Below, piece by piece: positions 10,420 through 20,284 of a DNA stretch of 64,000 nt. The DNA comes from Homarus americanus (Eukaryota; Arthropoda; Malacostraca; Decapoda; Nephropidae). The stretch is taken from positions 1,828,492 to 1,892,491 of the forward strand of contig NW_024744357.1 in the NCBI RefSeq assembly GCF_018991925.1. Reading direction: 5' to 3'. The stretch's first letter is position 1. Each line of letters opens with the position of its first letter. Position numbers and translations under genes: made by a program. Under the pieces are notes generated by a model. That model was not told the origin of the DNA. It was given only the letters and a program-made list of their open reading frames with translations, and ran no database searches.

Positions 10420-10420
10420 T
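9447..10420 (+). mobile_element. LINE RNase H region, 3' part, 3' UTR and (TTA)n tail
   Basis: This resumes the interrupted element: ARHKYAYLVDRGVN, a frameshift, then WIPSHISLKEPDRVDALAKL, the C-terminal RNase H motif with its aspartate. A CKVCGQTYGHTLEHYVLDC zinc-knuckle-like block and KIADILRLYPLF follow in a shifted frame (about 9780-10010). The 3' UTR ends TTCAATAAACCG at 10355-10366 and a TTA run to 10420. Several frameshifts; dead. Confidence 0.8.
10368..10420 (+). repeat. (TTA)n microsatellite, LINE tail
   Basis: An uninterrupted TTA run starts a few bases after the AATAAA at 10357-10362. It is the terminal tail of the sense LINE. Confidence 0.95.
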
Positions 10421-10555
10421 ACACACAAAAGACAAAATTACGCCAGAAATATTATTATCGCAGTTACCCCACACATAACCCCACCAAGTCACGTTTTCCT
10501 GAAGTTCCCCATCTTCACTCTGGCGTTTGGTCGCGGTACTGTGAGTTAGGTCAAG

Positions 10556-10805
10556 TTAAGTGAGGTTGGCGTTAAGCTGTAGTGAGATGTTAAGTTTAGG
10601 TTAGGTTATGGTTAGTTTGGCTTGGTTTGGTTAGGTTATGATGGGTTTGGCTTGGCTAGGTTAGGTTAGGTTTAGCTTGGTTAGATTAGATCAGGATTGG
10701 TTATGGTTGGTCTGGTTAGGTTTCGTTACGATAGGTTAGGTTAAGTTCTTTTACGGTTGGTTAGGTTAAATTAGGCAAGGCATAATATAAATGAGCCTAA
10801 CCTAA
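10556..10805 (+). repeat. TTAGG-like degenerate tract
   Basis: Irregular GGTTAGG/GGTTATG/GGCTTGG pentamers to decamers, closing with CCTAACCTAACC in the opposite orientation at about 10797-10806. They resemble the arthropod telomere pentamer TTAGG but are too mutated for a telomere. The 135 bp before it (10421-10555) shows no feature. Confidence 0.75.
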
Positions 10806-10902
10806 CCTTGCCACCAGCGTTTTGGGAGTGTTGGAGAGGACCTGGAGGTGGGTGGTACTGCTGACCTCAATATTGTACCGTGACCTATTTTCCTGCTACC
10901 GG

Positions 10903-11032
10903 TGCCTCTCTCTCTCTCTTCTTCATTCTCTTTCTTTTCTATGTTTCTTTGTTTTTTGTTTTTCTTTCTTTTCTCTTTTCATTCTCTTTCTTTTCTCCAT
11001 CTTTAATTTTGTTCTCTCTCTCTCTCTCTCAT
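10903..11032 (+). repeat. CT/TTCT-rich low-complexity tract
   Basis: Poly-pyrimidine sequence (TCTCTCTC, CATTCTCTTTCTTTTCT repeated twice) ending in a CT run at 11013-11032. A short duplicated TACATTACAGTAAAGTACAG follows at about 11102-11142. Confidence 0.85.
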
Positions 11033-11229
11033 ATCAGTCTTTTTCCCCCTCCCATAAGCTAAGTTCCCTCCTTCACCCTCCGCCCACCCCTCGCTGCACC
11101 GTACATTACAGTAAAGTACAGATACATTACAGTAAAGTACAGTCATCGAGGTTGATAATGCGACAGGCAGTGGTGGGCGTGTCCTAGAGGGGATATACAT
11201 ACGACTGTAACCAGGGATAGGTGGATGAA

Positions 11230-12917
11230 TTCTGTACCCTGCCACTGTTGCTGTACCCTGCCACTGTATACTGTTGCTGTACCCTGCCACTGTTGCTGCC
11301 CTGCTACTGTTGCTGTACTGCCTGTACCTGCCACTGTATACTGTTGTTTACCACTGTATACTGTTGCTGTACCTGCCACTGTATACTGTTGCTGTACCCT
11401 GCCACTGTATACTGTTGCTGTACCTGCCACTGTATACTGTTGCTGTACCTGCCACTGTATACTGTTGCTGTGCCCACCACTGTATACTGTTGCTGTACCC
11501 ACCACTGTATACTGTTGCTGTACCCTGTGTATTTGCTGCTGTGCCACTGTATACTGTTGCTGTACCCTGCCACTGTATACTGTTGCTGTACCCTGCCACT
11601 GTATACTGTTGCTGTACCCTGCCACAGCATACTGTTGCTGTACCCTACCACTGTATACTGTTGCTGTACCCTGCCTGTGCTGTACCTGCTGCACTTATGC
11701 TGTTGCTGTACCCTGCCACTATACTGTTGCTGTACCTGCCACCAGCACTGTTGCTGTACCCTGCCACTGTATACTGTTGCTTGCCCTACCACTGTGCATG
11801 CCCTGCCACTGTATACTGTTGCTGTACCCCTGCCACTGTATACTGTTGCTGTACCCTACCACCATGTGTATTGTACCTTGCCCTGCCACTGTATACTGTT
11901 GCTGTACCCTACCCACCATATACTGTTGCTGTACCCCTACCCTGTATACTGTTGCTGTACCTACCTGTATACTGTTGCTGTACCCCTACCTGCTATATTG
12001 TTGCTGTACTGTATACTGTTGCTGGCTGCCCTGCCACAGCATACTGTTGCTGCCTGCCACTGTATACTGTTGCTGCCTACCACCGTGTACTGTTGCTGTG
12101 CCTGCCACCGTATACTGTTTGCTGCCACCACCACCGTGTACTGTTGCTGTACCCTGCCACATAGCCATTTGCTGTACCCTGCCACTGTATACTGTTGCCT
12201 TGCCCTGCACTGTATACTGTTGCGCTACCCCACTGCACCACTGTATGCTGTTTAGCATGCCTGCCACTGTATACTGTTGCTGTACCCTACCCACTGTTGC
12301 TGTACCTACCACCGTATACTGTTGCTGTACCCTGCCACCGTATACTGTTGCTGTACCCACCACTATATACTGTTGCTGTACCCTACCTGTATACTGTTGC
12401 TGTGCCCTGCCACTGTATACTGTTGCTTGTACCCTGCCTGTACTGTGCTGTACCCTGCCTGTATACTGTTGCTGTACCTACTGTTGCTGTACCTGCCTGT
12501 ATACTGTTGCTGTACCCTGCACTGCTATACTGTTACTTATGCCCTACCCTGTACTGTTGCTATACCCTGCCACCCACCTGTATACTGTTGCTGTACCCCT
12601 GCCACTGTATACTGCTTTGCTGTATACCTGCCACTGTATATATTTGCTGTACCACCACTGTATACTGTTCTATACCTGCCACTGTATACTGTTGCCATAC
12701 CCTACACTGTATACTGTTACTGTACCCTACCACTATATACTGTTGCTGTACCCACCACTGTATACTGTTGCTGTACCCCACACACTATATACTGTTGCTG
12801 TACCCTACCACCATATACTGTTGCTGTACCCTGCCACCGTATACTGTTGCTGTGCCCTGACCACTGTATACTGTTGCTGTACCCTGCCTGTATACTGTTG
12901 CTGTACCCTGCCACGTG
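11230..12917 (+). repeat. 25-26-bp minisatellite, core ACTGTATACTGTTGCTGTAC
   Basis: About 65 copies of a unit containing CACTGTATACTGTTGCTGTA, with CCACC, CCTG and CCAC linkers and many partial units. Cys/Leu/Tyr-rich frames are open in all three + frames over more than 1 kb, which indicates repeat composition and not coding. GTATAC palindromes recur once per unit. Confidence 0.96.
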
Positions 12918-13019
12918 TACGTTCCCACCTCGCCCCAAACCACCCTTACCCCACACCTGGGTCGTAATTAACGCGTTATACCTGTCACATTACGAAGGTA
13001 TCTGGAACGCACCCTCTCC

Positions 13020-14315
13020 CCTTCTCTCTACCTTCCTCCTCCCTCCTTCCTCCTTGTTCCTTCCTCCCCTCCCTCTCTACCTTCCCTCCCTCCGTCCTTC
13101 CCTCCTTGTTCCTTCACCTCCCCTCCTCTCTACCTTCCCTCCTCCGTCCTTCCCTCCCTTGTTCCTTCACCTCCCTCCTCTCTACCTTCCCTCCCTCCGT
13201 CCCCCTCCCCTTGTTCCTTCACCTCCTCTCTCTACCTTCCCTCCCTCGTCCTCCCTCCGTCCCTCCCTCCGTCCCTCCCTCGTCTTCCCTCCCTTGTTCC
13301 TTCACCCTCCCTCTACCTTCCCTCCTCCGTCCTTCCCTCCCTTGTTCCTTCACCTCCCCTCCTCTCTCCTTCCCTCCTCCGTCCTTCCCTCCGTCCTTCC
13401 CTCCTTGTTCCTTCACCTCCTCCTCTCTACCTTCCCTCCTCCGTCCCTCCCTCCGTCCTTCCCTCCCTTGTTCCTTCCTCCTCCTCCTCTACCTTCCTTC
13501 CCTCCCTCCCTTGTTCCTTTTCCCCTCCTCTCTACCTTCCCTCCCTCCGTCCCTCCTCCGTCCCTTCCCTCCCTTGTTCCTTCCTCCCCTCCTCTCTACC
13601 TTCCCCTCCTCCGTCCTTCCCTCCTTGTTCCTTCACCTCCCCTCCTCTCTACCTTCCCTCCTTCCTCCTTCCCTCCCTTGTTCCTTCACCTCCCCTTCTC
13701 TCTACCTTCCCTCCCCTCCGTCCCCTCCTCCGTCCTTCCCTCCTTGTTCCTTCACCTCCCTCCTCTCTACCTTCCTTCCCTCCCTCCTTGTTCCTTCCTC
13801 CCTCCTCTCTACCTTCCTCCCTCCTTCCCTCCTTGTTCCTTCACCTCCCCTCCTCTCTACCCTCCCTCCCGTCCCTCCTCCTCCCTCCCTCCCTTGTTCC
13901 TTCACCTCCCCTCCTCTCTACCCTCCCTCCCCCTCCTTCCCTCCCTTGTTCATACCTCCCCTCCTCTCTACCCTCCTCCCTCCCCTCCCTCCCCCTCCCT
14001 CCATTGTTCCTTCCCTCCCCTCCTCTCTACCTTCCCTCGTCCTCCCTCCGTCCCTTCCCTCCCTTGTTCCTTCACCTCCCTCCTCTCTACCTTCCGTCCT
14101 TCCTCCTTGTTCCTTCCTCCCCTCCTCTCTACTTTCCCTCCCTCCCTCCTCCTCCCTCCTCCCTTGTTCCTTCCTCCCCTCCTCTCTCTTCCCTCCCTCC
14201 CCTCCCTCCCCTTGTTCCTTCACCTCCCCTCCTCTACTCCCTCCCCTCCTTCCTCCCTCCCTCCCTCCTTCCCTCCCCTCCCCTCTCTACCCTCCCTCCG
14301 TCCCCTCCTTAACCT
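13020..14315 (+). repeat. CT-rich ~54-bp minisatellite
   Basis: About 24 copies of a unit of roughly 54 bp, marked by CCTTGTTCCTTCACCTCCCC and CTCTCTACCTTCCCTC followed by CCGTCCTTCCCTC. No purine run longer than a few bases. Its last copies form the polypyrimidine tract of the acceptor-like CTACCAG at 14326. Confidence 0.95.
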
Positions 14316-14326
14316 ACCGCTACCAG

Positions 14327-14360
14327 GAAGACCAGTTTAAACGACTCCAATCTTGCCAGG
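14327..14360 (+). CDS. Weak candidate exon (34 nt)
   Basis: A long pyrimidine tract with TTAAC and ending CTACCGCTACCAG precedes it, and CAGG/GTAATT follows. The first frame is open (EDQFKRLQSCQ) and leaves 1 nt. It does not fit between 8360-8421 and 15927-16002 in phase, and it overlaps a degenerate local repeat (AGTTTAAA...CAATCTT recurs near 14408). Probably not part of the main exon series, or alternatively spliced. Confidence 0.15.
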
Positions 14361-14569
14361 GTAATTATTTTTCCACGGACCCTCTGTTATTAAACTGCCG
14401 GTAGGCAGTTTAAATACCTCAATCTTAGGGGTGATTTTTCCTCTTCTTCAAGCGACTGTGTTATTAGACTGTTACCTGAGACAGTCTAAATGGATTAACT
14501 CTACTTTAGGTTGAAAACTAAAAGAAATCCGTTTATTTTTTTTTATTTTTTATTCTATGGACTGGGTTG

Positions 14570-14815
14570 TGGCGGTGTTGTGGGGGTTGGGGGTGGAATT
14601 GGAGTGGTGTTGTGGAGGTGGGTGGTAGGATGGAGTGGTGTTGTGGGGGGTGGGTGGTAGGTGGGTGGTGTTGTGGGGGTGGGTGGTGGTTGGAGTGGTG
14701 TTGTGGGGGTGGGTGGTAAGATGGGTGATGTGGTATTGCGGGGGTGGGTGGTAGAATAGGTGGTGTTGTGGGGGTGGGTGGTAGATGGGTGGTGTTGTGG
14801 GGGGTGGGTTGCGGA
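14570..14815 (+). repeat. G/T-rich ~27-31-bp minisatellite
   Basis: About eight copies of a unit with GGTGTTGTGGGGGTGGGTGG plus a short variable linker. The runs of G could form quadruplexes on this strand. The minus His/Pro frames are shadows. Confidence 0.9.
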
Positions 14816-15178
14816 AGAGTATATTCAGTGTGTATTGGTGCAGAAGACAGCGGGTTCGAAGCAGTTCCGTCTCCTCTGAACCATTAAGTCTCAAGCCAGG
14901 GTTCAGTGTTGGATTCGATGCACAGATGATATATATGAACGAGAGGTCTTCGGGCTTCGGTTCAGAGCTGGTATCGAAGTTTAGGGCTTTGAAACGAATT
15001 AATAATCGAGATAAACGAATCATTTATCCCTAAAGCATATCGAGAATTTTTGGCCTGGGTTCGAAGCACTATTGAGCTAGTTGAACCAATTACCAAAATG
15101 CTTTTGGTTCATGGCTGGGTTCGAAGCAGTTTCAGTATAGAGTTAACCCGATCTTCATATTGCAAATTTCCTTTATAA
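14816..15178. other. Stretch with three GGTTCGAAGC elements
   Basis: No gene supported. GGTTCGAAGC occurs at 14853, 15058 and 15118, the last two inside the repeated phrase CTGGGTTCGAAGCA. It matches the tRNA/SINE B-box pattern, but no A box, acceptor stem or tRNA fold is evident. It may be a decayed local duplication or SINE fossils. Confidence 0.4.
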
Positions 15179-15213
15179 CACACACACACACTCTCTCTCT
15201 CTCTCTCTCTCTC
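15179..15213 (+). repeat. (CA)n(CT)n compound microsatellite
   Basis: A short CA run passes into a CT run. It lies just upstream of the CRE-bearing island. Confidence 0.9.
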
Positions 15214-15234
15214 AAAACTTAAAGCTGTGGCGGT

Positions 15235-15345
15235 TGGTTCGTGACGTCAGAGCTAAAATGGGGAATATTGTCGTGACGTAATGAATGACGTCACGGTAAC
15301 AGTCAACTTTGGAGACGTAAGAGGATTATGATTGGTTGTGTGAGT
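15235..15345. promoter_or_regulatory. CRE cluster with CCAAT box
   Basis: Two perfect TGACGTCA palindromes (15242-15249, 15286-15293), a TGACGTAA half-variant (15274-15281), a GACGTAA at 15314-15320 and an inverted CCAAT box (ATTGG, 15331-15335) fall within 100 bp of single-copy sequence. The set resembles a CREB/ATF-type promoter or enhancer. No TATA box or initiator is clear, so direction is not assigned. Confidence 0.4.
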
Positions 15346-15507
15346 GAGTGTAGGGCGCCCCCTCTCGGTCACACTCTAGACTGGTGATTTAAGACTGTTT
15401 TAACTGGTTGACTGTTAGACTTGTCACGTAACTGTAGATCTAAGACTGTGCATAACTGGTTGACTTACACAAAAACAACTCACAAAAATGGCTTCAAAGT
15501 GCCCAAA

Positions 15508-15510
<3 letters not shown>

Positions 15511-15540
<30 letters not shown>

Positions 15541-15590
15541 GTCTGTCTGTCTCTGTCTGTCTGTCTGTGTGTCTGTCTGTCTGTCTGTGG
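15511..15590 (+). repeat. (TGTC)n microsatellite
   Basis: Tetranucleotide TGTC with a few CTGTGTC slips. Confidence 0.95.
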
Positions 15591-15626
15591 CGTGACTATC
15601 TCATCTTGTAGGTCAAAGATGTTGAG

Positions 15627-15629
<3 letters not shown>

Positions 15630-15686
<57 letters not shown>

Positions 15687-15687
15687 G
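15630..15687 (+). repeat. (TG)n microsatellite
   Basis: A TG run with one TATG interruption. Confidence 0.96.
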
Positions 15688-15739
15688 ATGAAAAACACCC
15701 ACAGTATTTTTATCAGATTTTTCAGCTTGTGTTTTAAGT

Positions 15740-15918
15740 GGTTTTCCTCTCCTCCCCTCTCCTCTCCTTCCCTCTCCTTCCCTCCCCTCTCCTCTCTCCC
15801 CTCTCCTCCCCTCTCTCCTCCCCTCTCCTTCCCTCTCCTCCCCTCTCCTCCCTCTCCTTCCCTCTCCTCTCCTTCCCTCTCCTCCCCTCTCCTTCCCTCT
15901 CCTTCCTCTCTTCCTCAT
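15740..15918 (+). repeat. CTCTCCTCCC pyrimidine tract
   Basis: A pure pyrimidine tract of about 180 bp built from CTCTCC(T)TCCC units. It runs directly into CTCATAATCTTAG, the acceptor of the candidate exon at 15927. Confidence 0.95.
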
Positions 15919-15926
15919 AATCTTAG

Positions 15927-16002
15927 GTTTATTGAGCCACAATTCGTAAATCACAAAATATTTTTTATTCTGAGTTCAACACAACAGAGGAAGAGTGGGA
16001 AG
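15927..16002 (+). CDS. Candidate internal exon 3 (76 nt)
   Basis: The acceptor is an exceptionally long pyrimidine tract ending CATAATCTTAG, and the donor is GGGAAG/GTGAGG. Exactly one frame is open: it starts after 1 nt, encodes 25 residues including FIEPQFVNHKIFFILSS and QQRKSGK, and ends in phase 0. It joins in frame to 8360-8421 frame 1, whose last CG plus G makes an Arg codon. The amino-acid mix is ordinary protein, unlike the repeat shadows around it. Protein not recognised. This is one of the better-supported exons of the series. Confidence 0.45.
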
Positions 16003-16190
16003 GTGAGGAGGTGGGAAGATGAAGGTGGGTGAAAAGATGAAGGGGTTGGGAAAGAATGAGGGTGGGAAGATGAAGGGGTGGGGAAAGGTAGGAAAGTGAG
16101 AGGGAGGTGGAAGATGAGAGGGAGGGTGGGAGAAGATGAGAGGAGGTGGGAAAAGGAAATGAAGGAGGTGGTGAAAATGAGAGAGAGAGA
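16003..16190 (+). repeat. GA-rich minisatellite, core GGGAAGATGAAGGGGTG
   Basis: Imperfect units of about 20-24 bp that begin within a few bases of the donor of the 76-nt candidate exon. It is partly complementary to the CT tract upstream of that exon. Confidence 0.85.
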
Positions 16191-16367
16191 CTGTGTGGTG
16201 GAGGGCAATACAGTGTTAATACAGGCGGGATGGTGTCGCATAATCCTCCTTGTGACAGCTATGAATAAGAATCGCTTTACTCTGGCGCCGTAAATGGGTG
16301 GGTTAGTACTTTTACCTCGGCCGGGTGTCATATGTTGGGGGTTTGTGCCGTCTCTCTCTGTCCAGAT

Positions 16368-17108
16368 CCCCCTCCTCCTCCTCCTCCTCCTCCCTCCCTA
16401 CCTCCCTCCCTCGCCTCCCTCCTCCTCCCTCCTCCCTCCTCCCTCCCTCCCTCCTGGCCCTCCCTCCCTGGCCTCCCTCCTCCCCTCCCTCCCCTCCTCT
16501 CCTCCCCTCGCCTCCCCTCCTCCCTCCTCCCTCCCTCCCCTCCCTCCCCTCCCTCCTCCCTCCCTGGCCTCCCTCCCCTCCCCTCGCCTCCTCGCCTCCT
16601 CCTCCCTCCTCCCCCTCCCTCCTCCTCCCTCCCCTCCCTCCTCTTTCGCCTCCCCTCCTCGCCTCCCCTCCTCCCTCCCTCCTCCCTCCCTCCCCTCCCC
16701 TCCCTCCCTCCCTCCCTCCTCCCCTCCCTCGCCTCCTCCCTCGCCTCCACCTCCCTCCCTCCCTCCCTCGCCTCCCCTCCCCTCCCCTCCCTCCCTCCCT
16801 CGCCTCCCTCCCTCCCTCCCTCGCCTCCCTCCCTCCCTCCCTCCCTCCGCCTCCCCTCCCTCCCCTCCTCCCTCCCTCCCCTCCCTCCCCTCCCTCCCCT
16901 CCCCCTCCCCTGGCCTCCCTCCCCTCCCTCGCCTCCCTCTCCCTCCCTCCTCCCCTCCCCTCCCCTCCCTCCCCTCTGGCCTCCCTCCCCTCCCCTCCCT
17001 AGCCTCCCCTCCCTCCCCTCCCCTCGCCTCCCTCCCTCCCTCCCCTCCTCCCCTCCCTCCCTCCCTCCCCTCCCGCCTCCCCTCCCTCCCCTCCCTCCCT
17101 CCCCTCAC
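16368..17108 (+). repeat. (CTCCCTCC)n polypyrimidine array
   Basis: About 740 bp of C/T with occasional CG or TGG. The complementary strand is (GGGAGGGAGG)n, which satisfies quadruplex motifs throughout, and the tract could also form H-DNA. The stop-free frames on both strands are compositional. Confidence 0.97.
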
Positions 17109-17149
17109 CCTACACAATTCTGCCTATCAGTTACCTATCCTTGTTATAT

Positions 17150-19812
17150 TATTATGATGATGATAGTTATGTAATGATGATGATAGTTGTAATGATGATG
17201 ATAGTTGTAATGATGATGATGATGATAGTTGTAATGATGATGATGATGACGATAGTTGAATGATGATGATGATGATGATAGTTGTAATGATGATGATGAT
17301 GATGATGATGATAGTTGTGATGATGATGATGATGATAGTTGTAATGATGATGATGATGATGATAGTTGGAATGATGATGATAGTTGTAATGATGATGATG
17401 ATGATAGTTGTAATGATGATGATGATGATGATAGTTGTAATGATGATGATGATGATAGTTGGAATGATGATGATGATGATAGTTGTAATAATGATGATGA
17501 TAGTTGTAATGATGATGATGATGATAGTTGGAATGATGATGATGTTGATAGTTGTAATGATGATGATGATAGTTGTATGATGATGATGATGGTTGTAATG
17601 ATGATGATGATAGTTGTAATGATGATGATGATGATAGTTGAATGATGATGATGATGATGATGATAGTTGTAATGATGATGATGATAGTGTATGAAATATG
17701 ATGATGATGATAGTTGTATGATGATGATGATGATGAGAAGGAATGATGATGATGATAGTAATGATGATGATGATGATAGTTGTAATGATGATGATGATGA
17801 TGATAAGGGTAATGATGATGATGATGATGATAGTTGTAATGATGATGATGATAGTTATGATGATGATGATGATGATGAAGGTAATGATGATGATGATGAT
17901 GATAGTTGAATGATGATGATGATAGTTGTAATGATGATGATGATAAGTTGTAATGACGATGGTGATGATGATGAACGATGATGATGATGATAGTTGTAAT
18001 GATGATGATGATAGTTGAATGATGATGATGATGATAGGTAATGATGATGATGATGATGATAGTTGTAATGATGATGATGATGATGATAATTGTAAATGAT
18101 GATGACGATATAGTAATGATGATGATGATGATGATGATATTGTAATGATGATGATGATGATGATGAAGGGAATGCTGATGATGATAGTGGAAAGATGATG
18201 ATATTGGAATGATGATGATGATGATGATGATGATAGTTGAATGATGATGATGATGATGATGAGAAGGTAATGATGATGATGATGAAGGAATGCTGATGAT
18301 GATAGTTGGAATGATGATGATGAGGTAGGAATGATGATGATGATGATAGTGGTAATGATGATGATGATGATGATGATAGATGGAATGCTGATGATGATAA
18401 TGGAATGATGAGATAAGGAAATGACATGATAATGGAATGATGATGATGATGATAGTTGTAATGATGATGATGATGATAGTTGGAATGATGATGATGATGA
18501 TGAGAATGGAATGATGATGATGATGATAGGTTGAATGATGATGATGATAGTTGTAATGATGATGATGATAGTTGGAATGATGATGATGATAGTTGGAATG
18601 ATGATGATAGTTGGAATAGATGATGAAGTTGTAATGATGATGATGATGATAATGGAATGATGATGATGATAATTGGAATGATGATGATGATAGTTGTAAT
18701 GATGATGATGATGAATCATTATTTGCACACACACATCGTCATTACACATTATCTCACACAATAATATGATGATAGTTGGAATGATGATGATGATGATAGT
18801 TGGAATGATGTGATAGTTGTATGATGATGATGATGATGATGATGAGAAGGTAATGATGATGATGATGATGATAGGGAATGATGATGATGATGATAGTTGT
18901 AATGATGATGATGATATTGTAATGATGATGATGATGATGATAGTTGAATGATGATGATGATAGTGGTAATGGTGATGATGATGTTCTAATGATGATAGTT
19001 GTAATGATGATGATGATGATGATAGTTGGAATGATGATGATAGTTGTATGGTGATGATGATAGTTCTAATGATGATGATAGTTCTAATGATGATGATGAT
19101 GATAGTTGTAATGATGATGATAGTTGTAATGATGATGATGATGATAGTTGGAATGATGATGATGATGATAGTTGGAATGATGAAGAAGGAAATGATGATG
19201 ATGATAGTTGTAATGATGATGATGATGATGATAGTTGTAATGATGATAGATGATAGTTGTAATGATGATGATGATGATAGTTGTAATGATGATGATGATG
19301 ATGATAGTTGTAATGATGATGATGGATGATGATGATGGATAATGATGATAGATAGTTGTAATGATGATGAGATGATGATGATAGTTGTAATGATGAGATG
19401 ATGATAGTTGTAATGATGATGATGATGATGATAGAATGATGAATAGATGATGATATAATGTGATGATGATGATGATGATGATAGTTGTACGATGATGATG
19501 ATGATATTGTAATGATGATAGATAGTTGGTAATGATGATGATGATGATAGTTGAATGATGATGATGATAGTTGTAATGATGAAATGAATGATGATGATAG
19601 TTGGAATGATGATGATGATAGTTGTAATGATGATGATGATGATGATGAGAATGAGATGATGATGATGATATTAATGATGATGATGAATTGATGATGATGA
19701 TGATAGTTGTATATGATGATGATGATAGTTGATAATGATGATGATAGTTGTAATGATGATGATGATGATAGTTGTAATGATGAAAGTTGAAATGATGATA
19801 ATGATATTTATG
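17150..19812 (+). repeat. GAT-repeat array with ATAGTTGTA spacers
   Basis: (GAT)3-8 blocks separated by ATAGTTGTA/ATAGTTGGA form units of 21-33 bp over 2.66 kb. A 55-bp non-repeat island with CACACACACATCGTCATTAC lies at about 18718-18772. Poly-Asp, Met/Val and His/Ile frames are shadows. Decay increases after 19320. Confidence 0.97.
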
Positions 19813-20210
19813 ATAATAATAATGATGGTTAAAAATAACTATACAGCACGTACAGTACATTAACAAGGAAGACTAATTACCTTCATCACAACAACACAAC
19901 TACCACTACTGTACCTAACGACCGTAGCAATTAAACAATTAAACTGCCTAATTGTCAAGAAACACCAGATATTCTCAAAATGTTTTTTCACTTAACAATG
20001 TATGTGAAGATTACCAGCACAGTTTATATCACCTGAGGAAACTCCCTAATGTTACTAGGGGTGAGGCAGGATAAGAAATAAGGTGATAATGATGCAGCAA
20101 ATGACAGGTGTGTGACAGGTGTAAACGAAATTTGCTCCGTGAAGGAAGGGAGGCAGCACAAGCTCAGCATGTGCAAGTGCAGCACTGAAATTTAATCGCA
20201 CCCGACAACG

Positions 20211-20213
<3 letters not shown>
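19813..20213. other. Unassigned 400-bp stretch
   Basis: AT-rich single-copy-looking sequence. The motif TACAGCACGTACAGTACATTAA (about 19842) resembles the LINE 3' UTR phrase ACAGGGCTGTACAGTACATAAA at 1214 and 1960, so it may be a third LINE remnant. No open frame or splice-bounded segment with a good pyrimidine tract is seen. Confidence 0.4.

Positions 20214-20255
<42 letters not shown>
20214..20255 (+). repeat. (GA)n microsatellite
   Basis: A GA run of about 40 bp. Confidence 0.97.
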
Positions 20256-20259
<4 letters not shown>

Positions 20260-20284
20260 GAGGAAGGCAAAAAGTTGATTTAGG

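Noticed and set aside
17127..18761. Minus His/Ile/Ser frames over 500 codons
   Set aside because: Translation of a GAT trinucleotide array.
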